DNA of 64,000 nt, taken from positions 217,791-281,790 of the forward strand of contig JADJEQ010000008.1 in the NCBI GenBank assembly GCA_016709025.1, written 5' to 3'. Position 1 is the stretch's first letter. Each line of letters starts with the position of its first letter. The translations under genes and the position numbers were made by a program. This DNA comes from Bacteroidales bacterium. Lineage in GTDB: Bacteria; Bacteroidota; Bacteroidia; Bacteroidales; Lentimicrobiaceae. Below are positions 43,664-52,332 of this stretch, piece after piece. The notes under the pieces were generated by a model, which ran no database searches, was not told where the DNA came from, and saw only the letters and a list, made by a program, of their open reading frames with translations.

Positions 43664-44434
43664 ATGATATCAAAGAATCAACTGAAACTGGTTAATTCAC
43701 TCCGGCTGCAAAAATACAGACTGGAACATGGTCTGTTCATCGCTGAAGGTGTTAAACTGGTTGATGAAGCACTCAAAAGCAACTTCGATATATACCAGAT
43801 ATTTGCAACCACAGAATGGATCAGTTTTGGACATTTACCTAAAAACAGGTATCTTGTTGAGGTGGTAGAAATATCACAGGCTGAACTTGAAAAAATCAGT
43901 GCTTTGGCCACCGCCAATCAGGTACTGGCCCTGGTAAAATTGCCTTCCGGAATACATTTGCCGGATCCGGCCGGTGAATGGACCCTTTTACTCGATCAGA
44001 TTCGTGATCCGGGCAACCTCGGTACCATTATCCGAACCGCTGACTGGTTTGGAATCGACAGGATAGTTGCTGCCGAAAACAGTGTGGAATTATGGAACCC
44101 GAAAGTTGTTCAGGCGAGTATGGGATCAGTTTTCAGGATGCCGGTTCATTATACGGATATTGAGAAATATCTTTCAGACAATGCTCAACGTGTGCCGGTT
44201 TTCGGTACGATGCTTCAAGGTGAGGATATCTTCAACATACAAATGGGAACTGAAGGTATTGTGGTCATCGGAAATGAATCTCATGGGATTTCTGATGCAG
44301 TGAAACCCTTTATTACCCGTCGGATTACCATTCCTGCTGCAACTGCCGGCTCACTTGGGAGGGCCGAATCGCTGAATGCTTCAATAGCCGGTGCAATCAT
44401 CTGCTACGAGATCAGGCGCCAATGCCCTAAATAG
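43664..44434 (+). CDS. TrmH/SpoU-family rRNA methyltransferase
   Basis: About 256 residues from the ATG at 43664 (MISKNQLKLVNSLRLQKYRL). Upstream in-frame codons overlap rplI and the terminator and are not used. An N-terminal L30e-like substrate-binding domain (FIAEGVKLVDEAL) is followed by the SPOUT domain: LLDQIRDPGNLGTIIRTADW, IVVIGNESHGIS and RAESLNASIAGAIICYEI are SpoU motifs 1-3 (trefoil knot). It likely 2'-O-methylates 23S rRNA or tRNA; the exact site cannot be told. Confidence 0.92.
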   Translation: MISKNQLKLVNSLRLQKYRLEHGLFIAEGVKLVDEALKSNFDIYQIFATTEWISFGHLPKNRYLVEVVEISQAELEKISALATANQVLALVKLPSGIHLPDPAGEWTLLLDQIRDPGNLGTIIRTADWFGIDRIVAAENSVELWNPKVVQASMGSVFRMPVHYTDIEKYLSDNAQRVPVFGTMLQGEDIFNIQMGTEGIVVIGNESHGISDAVKPFITRRITIPAATAGSLGRAESLNASIAGAIICYEIRRQCPK

Positions 44435-44578
44435 AAACCATTGCCGGATTATTGCTTATTAAGCAACATTCAGGCATAATGTATGTTTATTATCAATTGT
44501 TGTACGCCTGAAAACATAAAACCGAATTTATGTTCACTTTCAGGTCACTTAACCCAAACTGACTAACAAATTAAAAAG

Positions 44579-44776
44579 ATGATTAAAGTTATATTGATTG
44601 CAATTGTGCTTGTTGGTATTTCAATAGCCGGAATCGCTGTTAAAATGTTCTTTATAAAAGGCAGCGAGTTTAAGAAATCATGTGGCAGTGTTGACCCTTC
44701 AACCGGGAAAAAAATAGGCTGCACCTGCAGCACCGAAGGCGCACCTGCAGGTTCCTGTGATAACAAAAAGGCCTAG
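44579..44776 (+). CDS. NqrM-like small membrane protein (DUF539-like)
   Basis: 65 residues. One N-terminal membrane helix (residues ~3-25), then a Cys motif FKKSCGSVDPSTGKKIGCTC and a further Cys near the end. NqrM, needed to put iron into the Na+-NQR NqrD/NqrE site, has the same plan: a single helix followed by K-G-S-C-G-G and C-x-C. Its end lies three bases from the convergent apbE and close to the nqr operon, which supports the reading. The cysteine spacing differs somewhat from the proteobacterial proteins, so I call it NqrM-like. Confidence 0.7.
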   Translation: MIKVILIAIVLVGISIAGIAVKMFFIKGSEFKKSCGSVDPSTGKKIGCTCSTEGAPAGSCDNKKA

Positions 44777-44779
44777 ATA

Positions 44780-45802
44780 TTACTGCTTCTCAACAGGAGC
44801 GGATTCTATTAAGCGGTTTATTCCTTCACTGGCCCATGTTTTAAGTTCACCTGCGGGATCTGAATAGATCATATATACATCCAGATCAGGATGCTTCCTG
44901 AGGAATTCTTTTGTTTTATCAAGTCCCATTACCATAAATGCCGTAGCATAAGCATCGGCTGTCATACAATCGCCGGCCAGTACTGAAACACTTAAAACGG
45001 TGTGGTTTACCGGAAATCCGGTTTTTGGGTCAATGGTATGCGAATACTTAATTCCGTCTTTAATAATAGATCGCCGGTAATTGCCTGATGTAGCAAGTGC
45101 CTTGTCTTCCAACTCAACAACCGCGTTTAATTCTCTTGCATCATCGGCATGAACAGCTGGTTTTTCGATGCCAACTTTCCACTTTTTGTTACCTTGCTTG
45201 GTCCCCCTGCCTAAAACCTCTCCTCCAACATCAATCAGATAATTTTCAATACCTTTCGATTCCAGCATTTTTCCTATAAGATCGGCGGAATAACCCTGAG
45301 CAATGGCATTAAAGTCAATCTTAATAGCAGGATCTTTTTTAATCAGTTTTCCGTTTACAAGCCTTATATTCCTGTAATCAACAAGGGGTAAAATACTATC
45401 AACTTTTAAGGAATCAAGCTTCATAGGATCGGTAAATCCGAAACCCCAGGCATTTACCAGCGGCATAACAGTGATATCGAAGGCTCCTTCTGTCTTTTCA
45501 GAGACTTCCATCGATTTGTTAAAAATGGTTACATATGCTTCATCAGCCACTGCGGTAGTATCATTGTTATTCAGCCTTGATATTACAGATTCGTTGAGAT
45601 ATACTGAGGCCGATAAGTCAAAAGCTTTGAAAAAACTGTCAATTGCCGTTTGGTAATTGATTCCGTCCTTATCGAAATAGGTAATGGAATAATAGGTGCC
45701 CTGAGCCAATCCGTCGATTTTTACTTCTTTTCGGTTTTCCGGATTGCTGCAGGATGCCAGGGATAATACAACGAGCAACGAAAGTATTCTTGGAGTTTTC
45801 AT
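44780..45802 (-). CDS. apbE: FAD:protein FMN transferase (lipoprotein)
   Basis: 340 residues with a lipoprotein signal (LVVLSLASCSNPE). ApbE motifs are GLAQGTYYSITYFDKDG near the N-terminus, IDFNAIAQGYSADLIG, LIDVGGEVLGRG, and HTIDPKTGFPVNH, with DAYATAFMVMG near the end. The enzyme attaches FMN through a phosphodiester to Thr in NqrB and NqrC, so its place after nqrF is functional. It is read with the nqr genes but lies beyond a terminator hairpin. Confidence 0.95.
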   Translation of the reverse strand: MKTPRILSLLVVLSLASCSNPENRKEVKIDGLAQGTYYSITYFDKDGINYQTAIDSFFKAFDLSASVYLNESVISRLNNNDTTAVADEAYVTIFNKSMEVSEKTEGAFDITVMPLVNAWGFGFTDPMKLDSLKVDSILPLVDYRNIRLVNGKLIKKDPAIKIDFNAIAQGYSADLIGKMLESKGIENYLIDVGGEVLGRGTKQGNKKWKVGIEKPAVHADDARELNAVVELEDKALATSGNYRRSIIKDGIKYSHTIDPKTGFPVNHTVLSVSVLAGDCMTADAYATAFMVMGLDKTKEFLRKHPDLDVYMIYSDPAGELKTWASEGINRLIESAPVEKQ

Positions 45803-45864
45803 ATCAGGAATAATCTATTTAGATGGTTGACAAAAATACTTAATTCCGGGCCAGTAAAAACAAA

Positions 45865-45889
45865 AACCGCCGGGAAAGTCCCGGCGGTT
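45865..45889 (-). terminator. Terminator after nqrF
   Basis: AACCGCCGGGA/TCCCGGCGGTT perfect 11-bp stem with 3-nt loop. The minus strand reads into TTTGTTTTT, so it ends nqr transcription; read-through into apbE is possible. Confidence 0.85.
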
Positions 45890-45913
45890 ACAGATAAGTT
45901 ATCAAGTAGCAGA

Positions 45914-47185
45914 TTATCCTCCGAAATCATCAAAGGCAATGTTCTCTTTAGGCACGCCCAGGTTATCGAGCATTTTGAATACCGCTGAATTCATCATAGG
46001 CGGGCCACAGAGATAAAATTCAATTTCTTCCGGTTCGTCATGCTTGCTGAGGTAATTGTCGAGCACCACCTGATGAATAAATCCGGTGTACCCGGTCCAG
46101 TGATCTTCAGGCATTGGTTCCGAAAGGGCAAGGTTAAATTTGAAATTCGGGAAGTTTTTTTCTATTGCATGGAATTCATCATCATAGAAAACTTCACGTA
46201 ATGAACGGGCTCCGTACCAATAAGAAACCTTCCGGTCGGTTTTTTCGGTATGGAACATATGGAATATATGTGAACGCAGAGGAGCCATACCTGCACCGCC
46301 ACCAATATAGATCATTTCTTTTTTCGTAGGCTTGATGTGGAACTCACCGTAAGGTCCTGAAACCATCACCTTATCGCCGGGTTTGCGGGAGAAGATATAG
46401 GAAGAACAGATACCGGGGTTCACATTCATAAACTGATTTTTGGCCCTGTCCCACGGCGGGGTGGCAATACGGATGTTGAGCATCACGATGTTACCTTCGG
46501 CCGGGTGATTGGCCATGGAATAAGCCCTGAACAACGGCTCAGGATTTTTCATCTTCAGGTCCCATATCTTGAGTTTATCCCAGTCTTCCCGGAATTTATC
46601 TTCAACAACAATGTTTTTGAAATCAACATCGATCTTCGGAACGTCAATCTGAATGTATCCGCCGGATTGGAAGTCAAGGGTTTCACCTTCAGGAAGTCTG
46701 ACAATAAATTCTTTGATAAAAGTGGCAACATTGCGGTTGCTAACTACTTCGCATTCCCATTTTTTGATTCCGAATACTTCTTTCGGTATCTCGATCTTCA
46801 TATTCTCACGAACCTTTACCTGGCAGCCCAGTCTCCAGTTATCCAACTGCTGTTTGCGGGTGAAGAAACCGGTTTCAGTCGGCAGGATTGAGCCACCTCC
46901 CTCGATTACCTGGCATTTGCACATGCCGCAGGTTCCTCCGCCTCCACAGGCTGATGGCAGGAAAAGTTTTTCATTCGAAAGGGTGGACAGCAAAGAAGAA
47001 CCTCCGTTTACATTGAGTTCCTTTTCGCCGTTAATCATGATTGTTACCGGACCTGAGGGAGCAAGTTTTGCTTTGGCAACCAGCAGCATTATGATCAGCG
47101 CGATGGTTACAAGCAGAAATATGATGGTTCCAACCAACAACGGACCAGTCAGTGCACCAAGAAATAAAACAGTTGATGTTATCAT
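45914..47185 (-). CDS. nqrF: Na+-translocating NADH:quinone reductase subunit F
   Basis: 423 residues. N-terminal membrane helix, then a ferredoxin-like 2Fe-2S domain with CGGGGTCGMCKCQV and the fourth Cys in LGCQVKV, an FAD-binding region with RAYSMANHPAEG, and an NAD-binding region with GGGAGMAPLRSHIFHMF and FYLCGPPMMN. It takes electrons from NADH. It is the last nqr gene and ends in SerGly-free IAFDDFGG. Confidence 0.97.
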   Translation of the reverse strand: MITSTVLFLGALTGPLLVGTIIFLLVTIALIIMLLVAKAKLAPSGPVTIMINGEKELNVNGGSSLLSTLSNEKLFLPSACGGGGTCGMCKCQVIEGGGSILPTETGFFTRKQQLDNWRLGCQVKVRENMKIEIPKEVFGIKKWECEVVSNRNVATFIKEFIVRLPEGETLDFQSGGYIQIDVPKIDVDFKNIVVEDKFREDWDKLKIWDLKMKNPEPLFRAYSMANHPAEGNIVMLNIRIATPPWDRAKNQFMNVNPGICSSYIFSRKPGDKVMVSGPYGEFHIKPTKKEMIYIGGGAGMAPLRSHIFHMFHTEKTDRKVSYWYGARSLREVFYDDEFHAIEKNFPNFKFNLALSEPMPEDHWTGYTGFIHQVVLDNYLSKHDEPEEIEFYLCGPPMMNSAVFKMLDNLGVPKENIAFDDFGG

Positions 47186-47201
47186 AATCAGAGGTTATTC
47201 T

Positions 47202-47819
47202 TTAGATTTTAATTCCCATAAAACTCATAAAAGCAATGGCCATCAACCCTGTGATGATAAAGGAGATGCCCAGGCCGCGCAGAGGTTTTGGAATGTTTGA
47301 ATAGGTGATTTTTTCGCGGATGGCAGCCAGTGAAGCAATGGCCAGGAACCAGCCGATTCCTGAACCGCCGGCATATACGGTAACTTCTGCAATGCTGTGA
47401 TAGTCTCTTTCCTGCACAAACAGGGCAACCCCGAGGATAGCACAGTTTACGGCGATCAGGGGAAGGAAAATACCCAGTGCATTGTACAGCGAAGGAGAAA
47501 ATTTCTCAACCACCATCTCAACAAGTTGAACAATGGCAGCAATCACAGCAATGAAGATCATAAAACTGAGGTAACTCAGGTCGAGGTCGGCCAAATCGGC
47601 ACTCAGCCACGCAAGGGCTCCCGGTTTTAACAGATATGTATCAACCAGCCAGTTAACAGGAGCAGTAACAAGCAGAACAAAGGTCACCGCAATGCCAAGT
47701 CCAACCGACGTCTTAACAGTTTTTGAAACTGCCAGGTAAGAACACATCCCCAGAAAATATGCAAAAATCATATTGTCGATAAAGATGCTTCTTACAAACA
47801 GGTTAAAAAGGTTTTCCAT
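47202..47819 (-). CDS. nqrE: Na+-NQR subunit E
   Basis: 205 residues, six membrane helices. NqrDE/RnfAE family motifs NMIFAYFLGMCSYLAVSKTV and PLIAVNCAILGVALFVQERD (Cys next to the intramembrane iron site) are present. It pairs with NqrD in the electron route across the membrane. Confidence 0.97.
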   Translation of the reverse strand: MENLFNLFVRSIFIDNMIFAYFLGMCSYLAVSKTVKTSVGLGIAVTFVLLVTAPVNWLVDTYLLKPGALAWLSADLADLDLSYLSFMIFIAVIAAIVQLVEMVVEKFSPSLYNALGIFLPLIAVNCAILGVALFVQERDYHSIAEVTVYAGGSGIGWFLAIASLAAIREKITYSNIPKPLRGLGISFIITGLMAIAFMSFMGIKI

Positions 47820-47862
47820 AATTCAGTATTTTCAGAATATTGTAATGTCTTTCGGTATTAAA

Positions 47863-48522
47863 CTATTTCTCCTGCAATTCAGGGGTGCGGGCTCGCTGAA
47901 CCCAGATAATGACGCCGATGGTAATCAATGCCATCGGAGGCAGAATCATAAGGCCGTTGTCCATATAACCACTGTCGTAAACGGCCTGTGGAATTACCCT
48001 GAAACCGTATATTTTACCTGAGCCAAGCAGTTCGCGGAAAAAGGCTACAATAACCAGGATCAAACCGTATCCCAGCCCGTTGCCGAAACCATCCACAAAC
48101 GAGGGCCAGGGTTTGTTGGCCATGGCATAAGCTTCGAGGCGGCCCATCAGAATACAGTTGGTAATAATCAACCCCACAAACACAGAAAGCTTTTTACTGA
48201 CATCGTAGACATAAGCCTTCAGAACCTGGTCAACGATGATTACCAATGCGGCAACAACGACCAGTTGTACAATAATCCTGATACGTGAAGGGATGGTATC
48301 GCGCAAAGAGGAAATGATCAGGTTCGAAAATGCAGTAACAATTGTTACCGATAAGGCCATCACGATGGCCGGCTTCATCTGCACAGTAACAGCCAATGCC
48401 GAACATATACCCAGCACCTGGACAGTGATCGGGTTCTCAAGATTAAAGGGATTCTTCAATAATTTCAGCACCTTTGCTGAAAACATCGGTTCTCTTTCTT
48501 TGGTCTTACTGATGTCGCTCAT
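47863..48522 (-). CDS. nqrD: Na+-NQR subunit D
   Basis: 219 residues, six membrane helices. The N-terminal NPITVQVLGICSALAVTVQM and mid-helix GLIITNCILMGRLEAYAMAN contain the conserved Cys residues of the NqrD/E iron site. Its start overlaps nqrC by four bases (ATGA), so the two are translationally coupled. Confidence 0.97.
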   Translation of the reverse strand: MSDISKTKEREPMFSAKVLKLLKNPFNLENPITVQVLGICSALAVTVQMKPAIVMALSVTIVTAFSNLIISSLRDTIPSRIRIIVQLVVVAALVIIVDQVLKAYVYDVSKKLSVFVGLIITNCILMGRLEAYAMANKPWPSFVDGFGNGLGYGLILVIVAFFRELLGSGKIYGFRVIPQAVYDSGYMDNGLMILPPMALITIGVIIWVQRARTPELQEK

Positions 48523-49238
48523 TTTTTCTTTTGTTTGTTTATGTAAGCCTGATAACTTGTAAGGTTATCAAAAATCATTTTTTCAACGCCTTTGCTCGTA
48601 ATGGTACCGCCTGAAATGGCATCCACACCATGTGGATTGTCATCTGCAGCTCCACCTTTGACGATCTGAATAGAGGTGAATTTTCCGTCCTGGTCAAAAA
48701 TCGTCTTGCCCTTAAAAGGATTCATAAAGAAGGGCTGATTTATTTCTGCTCCCAAACCCGGTGTTTCGCCTTTATGGTCGAACATGGTACCAAAAACAGT
48801 GTTGTAATCGGTTTTAAATGAAATATAACCCCATACAGGACCCCACAAACCTTTACCACGCAGGGGAACTATAACGGCAGTATCACCGCCGTCAAGTGTA
48901 GCGGTGAAGACAGGTAAAATCTGTTTTTCGGCAGGTTTTTTAAATTCATTGGCAAGATCGATTGCGAAAACCTTTTCCGCATCCTGCTCAACAACATCAC
49001 CATTGATGTTAATTCCAATGGCAGTGGTAATGTATTTGTGATAAACTTCAATAATCTGTTTCTTGGGTACGCTTGCAATCGGCACATTTACAGATGTCAG
49101 GATATTTTGCATCTTTTCGATGCGGATGTTGTCCTCCTGTGCAGGCTTGAGCTGAACGGCCACCACGGTGAGCGAGACGGCAATCACTACTACCATAACA
49201 ATGGAGTAGATGAAAATATATTTGTTACTGTGTTCCAT
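48519..49238 (-). CDS. nqrC: Na+-NQR subunit C
   Basis: 239 residues with one N-terminal membrane helix. The FMN attachment motif appears as SGGTITSKGVEKMI, where the Thr following GG or in TIT is the FMN-bearing residue (family S-G-A-T-x-T). GETPGLGAEI is a further family motif. The flavin is added by ApbE encoded downstream. Confidence 0.96.
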   Translation of the reverse strand: MEHSNKYIFIYSIVMVVVIAVSLTVVAVQLKPAQEDNIRIEKMQNILTSVNVPIASVPKKQIIEVYHKYITTAIGININGDVVEQDAEKVFAIDLANEFKKPAEKQILPVFTATLDGGDTAVIVPLRGKGLWGPVWGYISFKTDYNTVFGTMFDHKGETPGLGAEINQPFFMNPFKGKTIFDQDGKFTSIQIVKGGAADDNPHGVDAISGGTITSKGVEKMIFDNLTSYQAYINKQKKK

Positions 49239-49252
49239 ATTGGCAGTGAAAA

Positions 49253-50419
49253 TTAAGATTTGATGACCGTTACTGCTCTTTTCAACCGTTTGTTGATGTT
49301 GGCTTCAACCACATAATAATCGATCAGTGGTGCAAAGGCATTCATAAGCAGGATTGCAAGCATAGTACCTTCAGGGTAAGCAGGATTGAATACCCGGATC
49401 ATAATGGCAAAAAAGCCGGCAAGAAATCCGTAAATCCATTTGCCCCGGTTGGTCTGGGAGGCTGTAACCGGGTCAGTGGCCATAAATACCATTCCGAAAA
49501 GGAAACTACCCATCATAATCTGCGTAAGCGGACTCAGTGTCATGTAGTCGTTAACAGCAAAAGCGTTGAAGATAAGGGTCATGGTTACTCCGCCGAGAAT
49601 TCCGGAGAGTATGATTCTCCAACTACCGATACCGGTTACAATGAGAATGATAGCACCCAGAATAATTGCTATTTTGGATGTCTCACCAATAGACCCCGGA
49701 ATAAATCCGAAGAAAAGATCGTACAAGGAAGGAATTTTGTCCATAGCACCTGCTGCTGCATTGCCAAGCGGGGTAGCACCTGAAAATCCGTCAACTACAC
49801 CTTCACCTTTGGTAAGTCCACCAGTCCAGATCGTATCACCAGTGATCTTGGCAGGATAAGCAAAGAAGATAAAAGCTCTCGCCAGCAGGGCAGGATTGAA
49901 AATATTCATCCCGGTGCCACCAAAAGTTTCTTTACCAATGACAACGGCAAAAATACTGGCCACTGCCACCATCCACAAAGGGATATCAACCGGCATTACC
50001 AGTGGAATCAGCATCCCTGAAACGAGATAGCCTTCGTTGACTTCATGGCCGCGGTATTGGGCGAAAATAAATTCAACACCCAGCCCTGCTGCATAAGATA
50101 CCACAATAATGGGCAGGACCTTCAGCAATCCATACCCGACAATCTGCATAAAATCAGCCTGTTGCCCAAGTGAAAGGAAATGCTGGTAGCCTGTGTTCCA
50201 GATGCCGAAAAGAAGGGCAGGAATCATAGCAATGATAACGATCGACATGGTACGTTTTAAGTCGATAGCATCACGAATGTGACTTCCGGCATGGGTGGTT
50301 TTGTCAGGAACAAACAGAAATGTTTCAAATGCATCAAAAGTTGACTGCAGTTTTTCAAATCTGCCTCCTTTCTCAAACTGAGGTTTTATCTTATCAAGAT
50401 AATTTCTGAGGGCTTTCAT
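49253..50419 (-). CDS. nqrB: Na+-NQR subunit B
   Basis: 388 residues, about ten membrane helices. The covalent FMN motif SGATPLGNAAAG is clearly visible. N-terminal segment RDAIDLKRTMSIVIIAMIPA and C-terminal NPAYPEGTMLAILLMNAFAP are conserved in NqrB/RnfD. It is separated from nqrA by 172 bp, which contains a CCTTCGGCTTTATTCAGGG sequence of repeat type. Confidence 0.97.
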   Translation of the reverse strand: MKALRNYLDKIKPQFEKGGRFEKLQSTFDAFETFLFVPDKTTHAGSHIRDAIDLKRTMSIVIIAMIPALLFGIWNTGYQHFLSLGQQADFMQIVGYGLLKVLPIIVVSYAAGLGVEFIFAQYRGHEVNEGYLVSGMLIPLVMPVDIPLWMVAVASIFAVVIGKETFGGTGMNIFNPALLARAFIFFAYPAKITGDTIWTGGLTKGEGVVDGFSGATPLGNAAAGAMDKIPSLYDLFFGFIPGSIGETSKIAIILGAIILIVTGIGSWRIILSGILGGVTMTLIFNAFAVNDYMTLSPLTQIMMGSFLFGMVFMATDPVTASQTNRGKWIYGFLAGFFAIMIRVFNPAYPEGTMLAILLMNAFAPLIDYYVVEANINKRLKRAVTVIKS

Positions 50420-50591
50420 TCAGGTTCTGTTATTTTCGTTTTTTTTAGTAAACTTGGTTACCTATTATATTTTCAAGCGTAGGGAGCTGGGTTTTTAATG
50501 ATGCCCTTCGGCTTTATTCAGGGCTAAAATGAGGAAATACGAATGGTGAATAAGAATCTGTGCAATTCTCATCGTGACCCGCAATTATTCA

Positions 50592-51944
50592 TTAACTCAT
50601 TTCTTTCCGCACCAGTTCGAGACCATCTCTGATGATGGTCTGAATCTCGGTTTTGGAAGTGTCAATGAACTCGCACAAGGCCAGATCTTCGGGTTCAACT
50701 TCATATATACCAAGTTTTTCCATCCTTTCTATGTCATTGGCTAAGGCTGCTTTTATCAACTGCATTGGATAGATATTCATGGGAAACACCTGTTCAAACT
50801 GACCGGTCATCACTAAGGCCCTTTCACCGCCATGCAGGTTGGTGTCGACAGTATATTGTCTGGATGGTGTAAGCCAGGAGAAAAACGACCTGGAGAAACT
50901 GAGTTTTTTCAGGCCAGGTAAGGCCCATCCAAAAAATTCGTGATAATTTCCTTCAGGAATCACCGTTACCATCGAATCGTAAAATCCTGTGAAGTTATCG
51001 CGTCTGATTTGAGTGCCTGATAATACATTTCCTGAAATACACCGTACATTTCCTTCTTTAAGATTTCCTTCGGTCATTTTACCGATACAGGCACCACGAC
51101 GGGTTGTAAAGTAGCCGGTTTTGATAACTTCTGAACCGGCCAGTGCAAGGATAATTTCAGAGTTGTATACACCATCTTTAAACAACCGTCCGATGGTAAT
51201 TACGTCCTGTACACCGGAAAACCACACAATATCTCCCTTGTTGATGGGACTGAGGTGATGAATCTGAATTCCGACATTTCCGGCAGGGTGGGACCCTTTA
51301 AAGGTGGTTATTTCAACATTACGGCTGTCGAGAAATTCTTTTGCCCGTGTATTGCTGCCGATATTAAGGTAAACTTTGCTCCCGGTAAGTTTGGCAAGTG
51401 CATCGAGCCCGGTCTGGAACAGATCGCCTTTTCCGTTCACGATAAAATCGTAATCAGGCGCCAACGGAGCAGTGTCAAATGCCGATATGTAAATAGCTTT
51501 CGGAGTTTGATCCGGGTTGGCAATAATGCCGTAAGGCCTTTGCCTGATCAGCGACCACAACCCGCTCTTCAGCAACTTTGCGGTAATTTCCTCCCTCGTG
51601 AGTTTCGAAGGATCGGCAGAGCCAAAATCAAGTTGTGAATTTTTTCCGTCAGGCTCAATTCTGACTTCCAGTAAAACCCTTTTGTCGCCGCGCTTGATCT
51701 CAGCAACAGTGCCACTTACCGGAGAGGGAAAACAGATATTGTCGCGGTATTTGTCGGTAAACAGCGGTGTTCCTGCCTGCACAGCATCTCCTTCTTTAAC
51801 CAGCATACGTGGAAAAACGCCGGTGAAATCTGTCGGTTTTAATGCATAATGCAATGCTGATGTTTCTCTCAGGGTCTTTTCGGCTTCTCCCTTAAGCCTG
51901 ATGTTCAGTCCCTTGCTTAATGTGATTGTTTTGGGCATATTCAT
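50592..51944 (-). CDS. nqrA: Na+-NQR subunit A
   Basis: 450 residues, no membrane segments. Family features are LSKGLNIRLKGEAEKTLRET, a biotin-carboxyl-carrier-like hammerhead (RMLVKEGDAVQAGTPLFTDK), GTHPAG-like GSHPAGNVGIQIHHL, and CISGNVLSGTQ. NqrA lies on the cytoplasmic side and takes part in quinone binding. First gene of the operon nqrABCDEF. Confidence 0.96.
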   Translation of the reverse strand: MNMPKTITLSKGLNIRLKGEAEKTLRETSALHYALKPTDFTGVFPRMLVKEGDAVQAGTPLFTDKYRDNICFPSPVSGTVAEIKRGDKRVLLEVRIEPDGKNSQLDFGSADPSKLTREEITAKLLKSGLWSLIRQRPYGIIANPDQTPKAIYISAFDTAPLAPDYDFIVNGKGDLFQTGLDALAKLTGSKVYLNIGSNTRAKEFLDSRNVEITTFKGSHPAGNVGIQIHHLSPINKGDIVWFSGVQDVITIGRLFKDGVYNSEIILALAGSEVIKTGYFTTRRGACIGKMTEGNLKEGNVRCISGNVLSGTQIRRDNFTGFYDSMVTVIPEGNYHEFFGWALPGLKKLSFSRSFFSWLTPSRQYTVDTNLHGGERALVMTGQFEQVFPMNIYPMQLIKAALANDIERMEKLGIYEVEPEDLALCEFIDTSKTEIQTIIRDGLELVRKEMS

Positions 51945-52332
51945 TGTAATTACTGGGTAGCAATGTATAGAACAGTAAGTAATAACCTATGTATTTAATT
52001 CAATATTTAAATCAAGGGCCAAAAATACTGCTAAAACTGCGGCAAAACTAACAATTTATTGAGTTTCTCAGAGTTTGTTAAAGATAAAATTTATCAGAAA
52101 ATGATTCACCGTAAATTCGTTGACAATCTGGTTCTTAACTTGCACCGGTGGGATGATATTCAACCGGAAACCTGCAAGGTAGAATGTTGTTCAAGCAATT
52201 AACGGTACTTTGGGTCTTCCTGAAATAACCAGATTAGCCGATTTGAAAAAGAAAATCGCTTTTATCTTCTGACAGTGCTGAGTGAAGCTTTCAATTGTTA
52301 CTTTTGTATAAAGTCATGCCAATAACAAGCAT
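51945..52332. other. Divergent intergenic region nqrA / plug gene
   Basis: About 390 bp. It holds a TACTTTTG -7-type element for the plug gene at 52299 (separate entry) and, on the minus strand, only a weak near-match TACATTGC upstream of nqrA. No ORF or repeat. Confidence 0.5.
52299..52306 (+). promoter_or_regulatory. -7 element (TACTTTTG) upstream of the plug gene
   Basis: Matches TAnnTTTG 27 bp before the ATG at 52333. No TTTG at the -33 distance. Confidence 0.4.
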
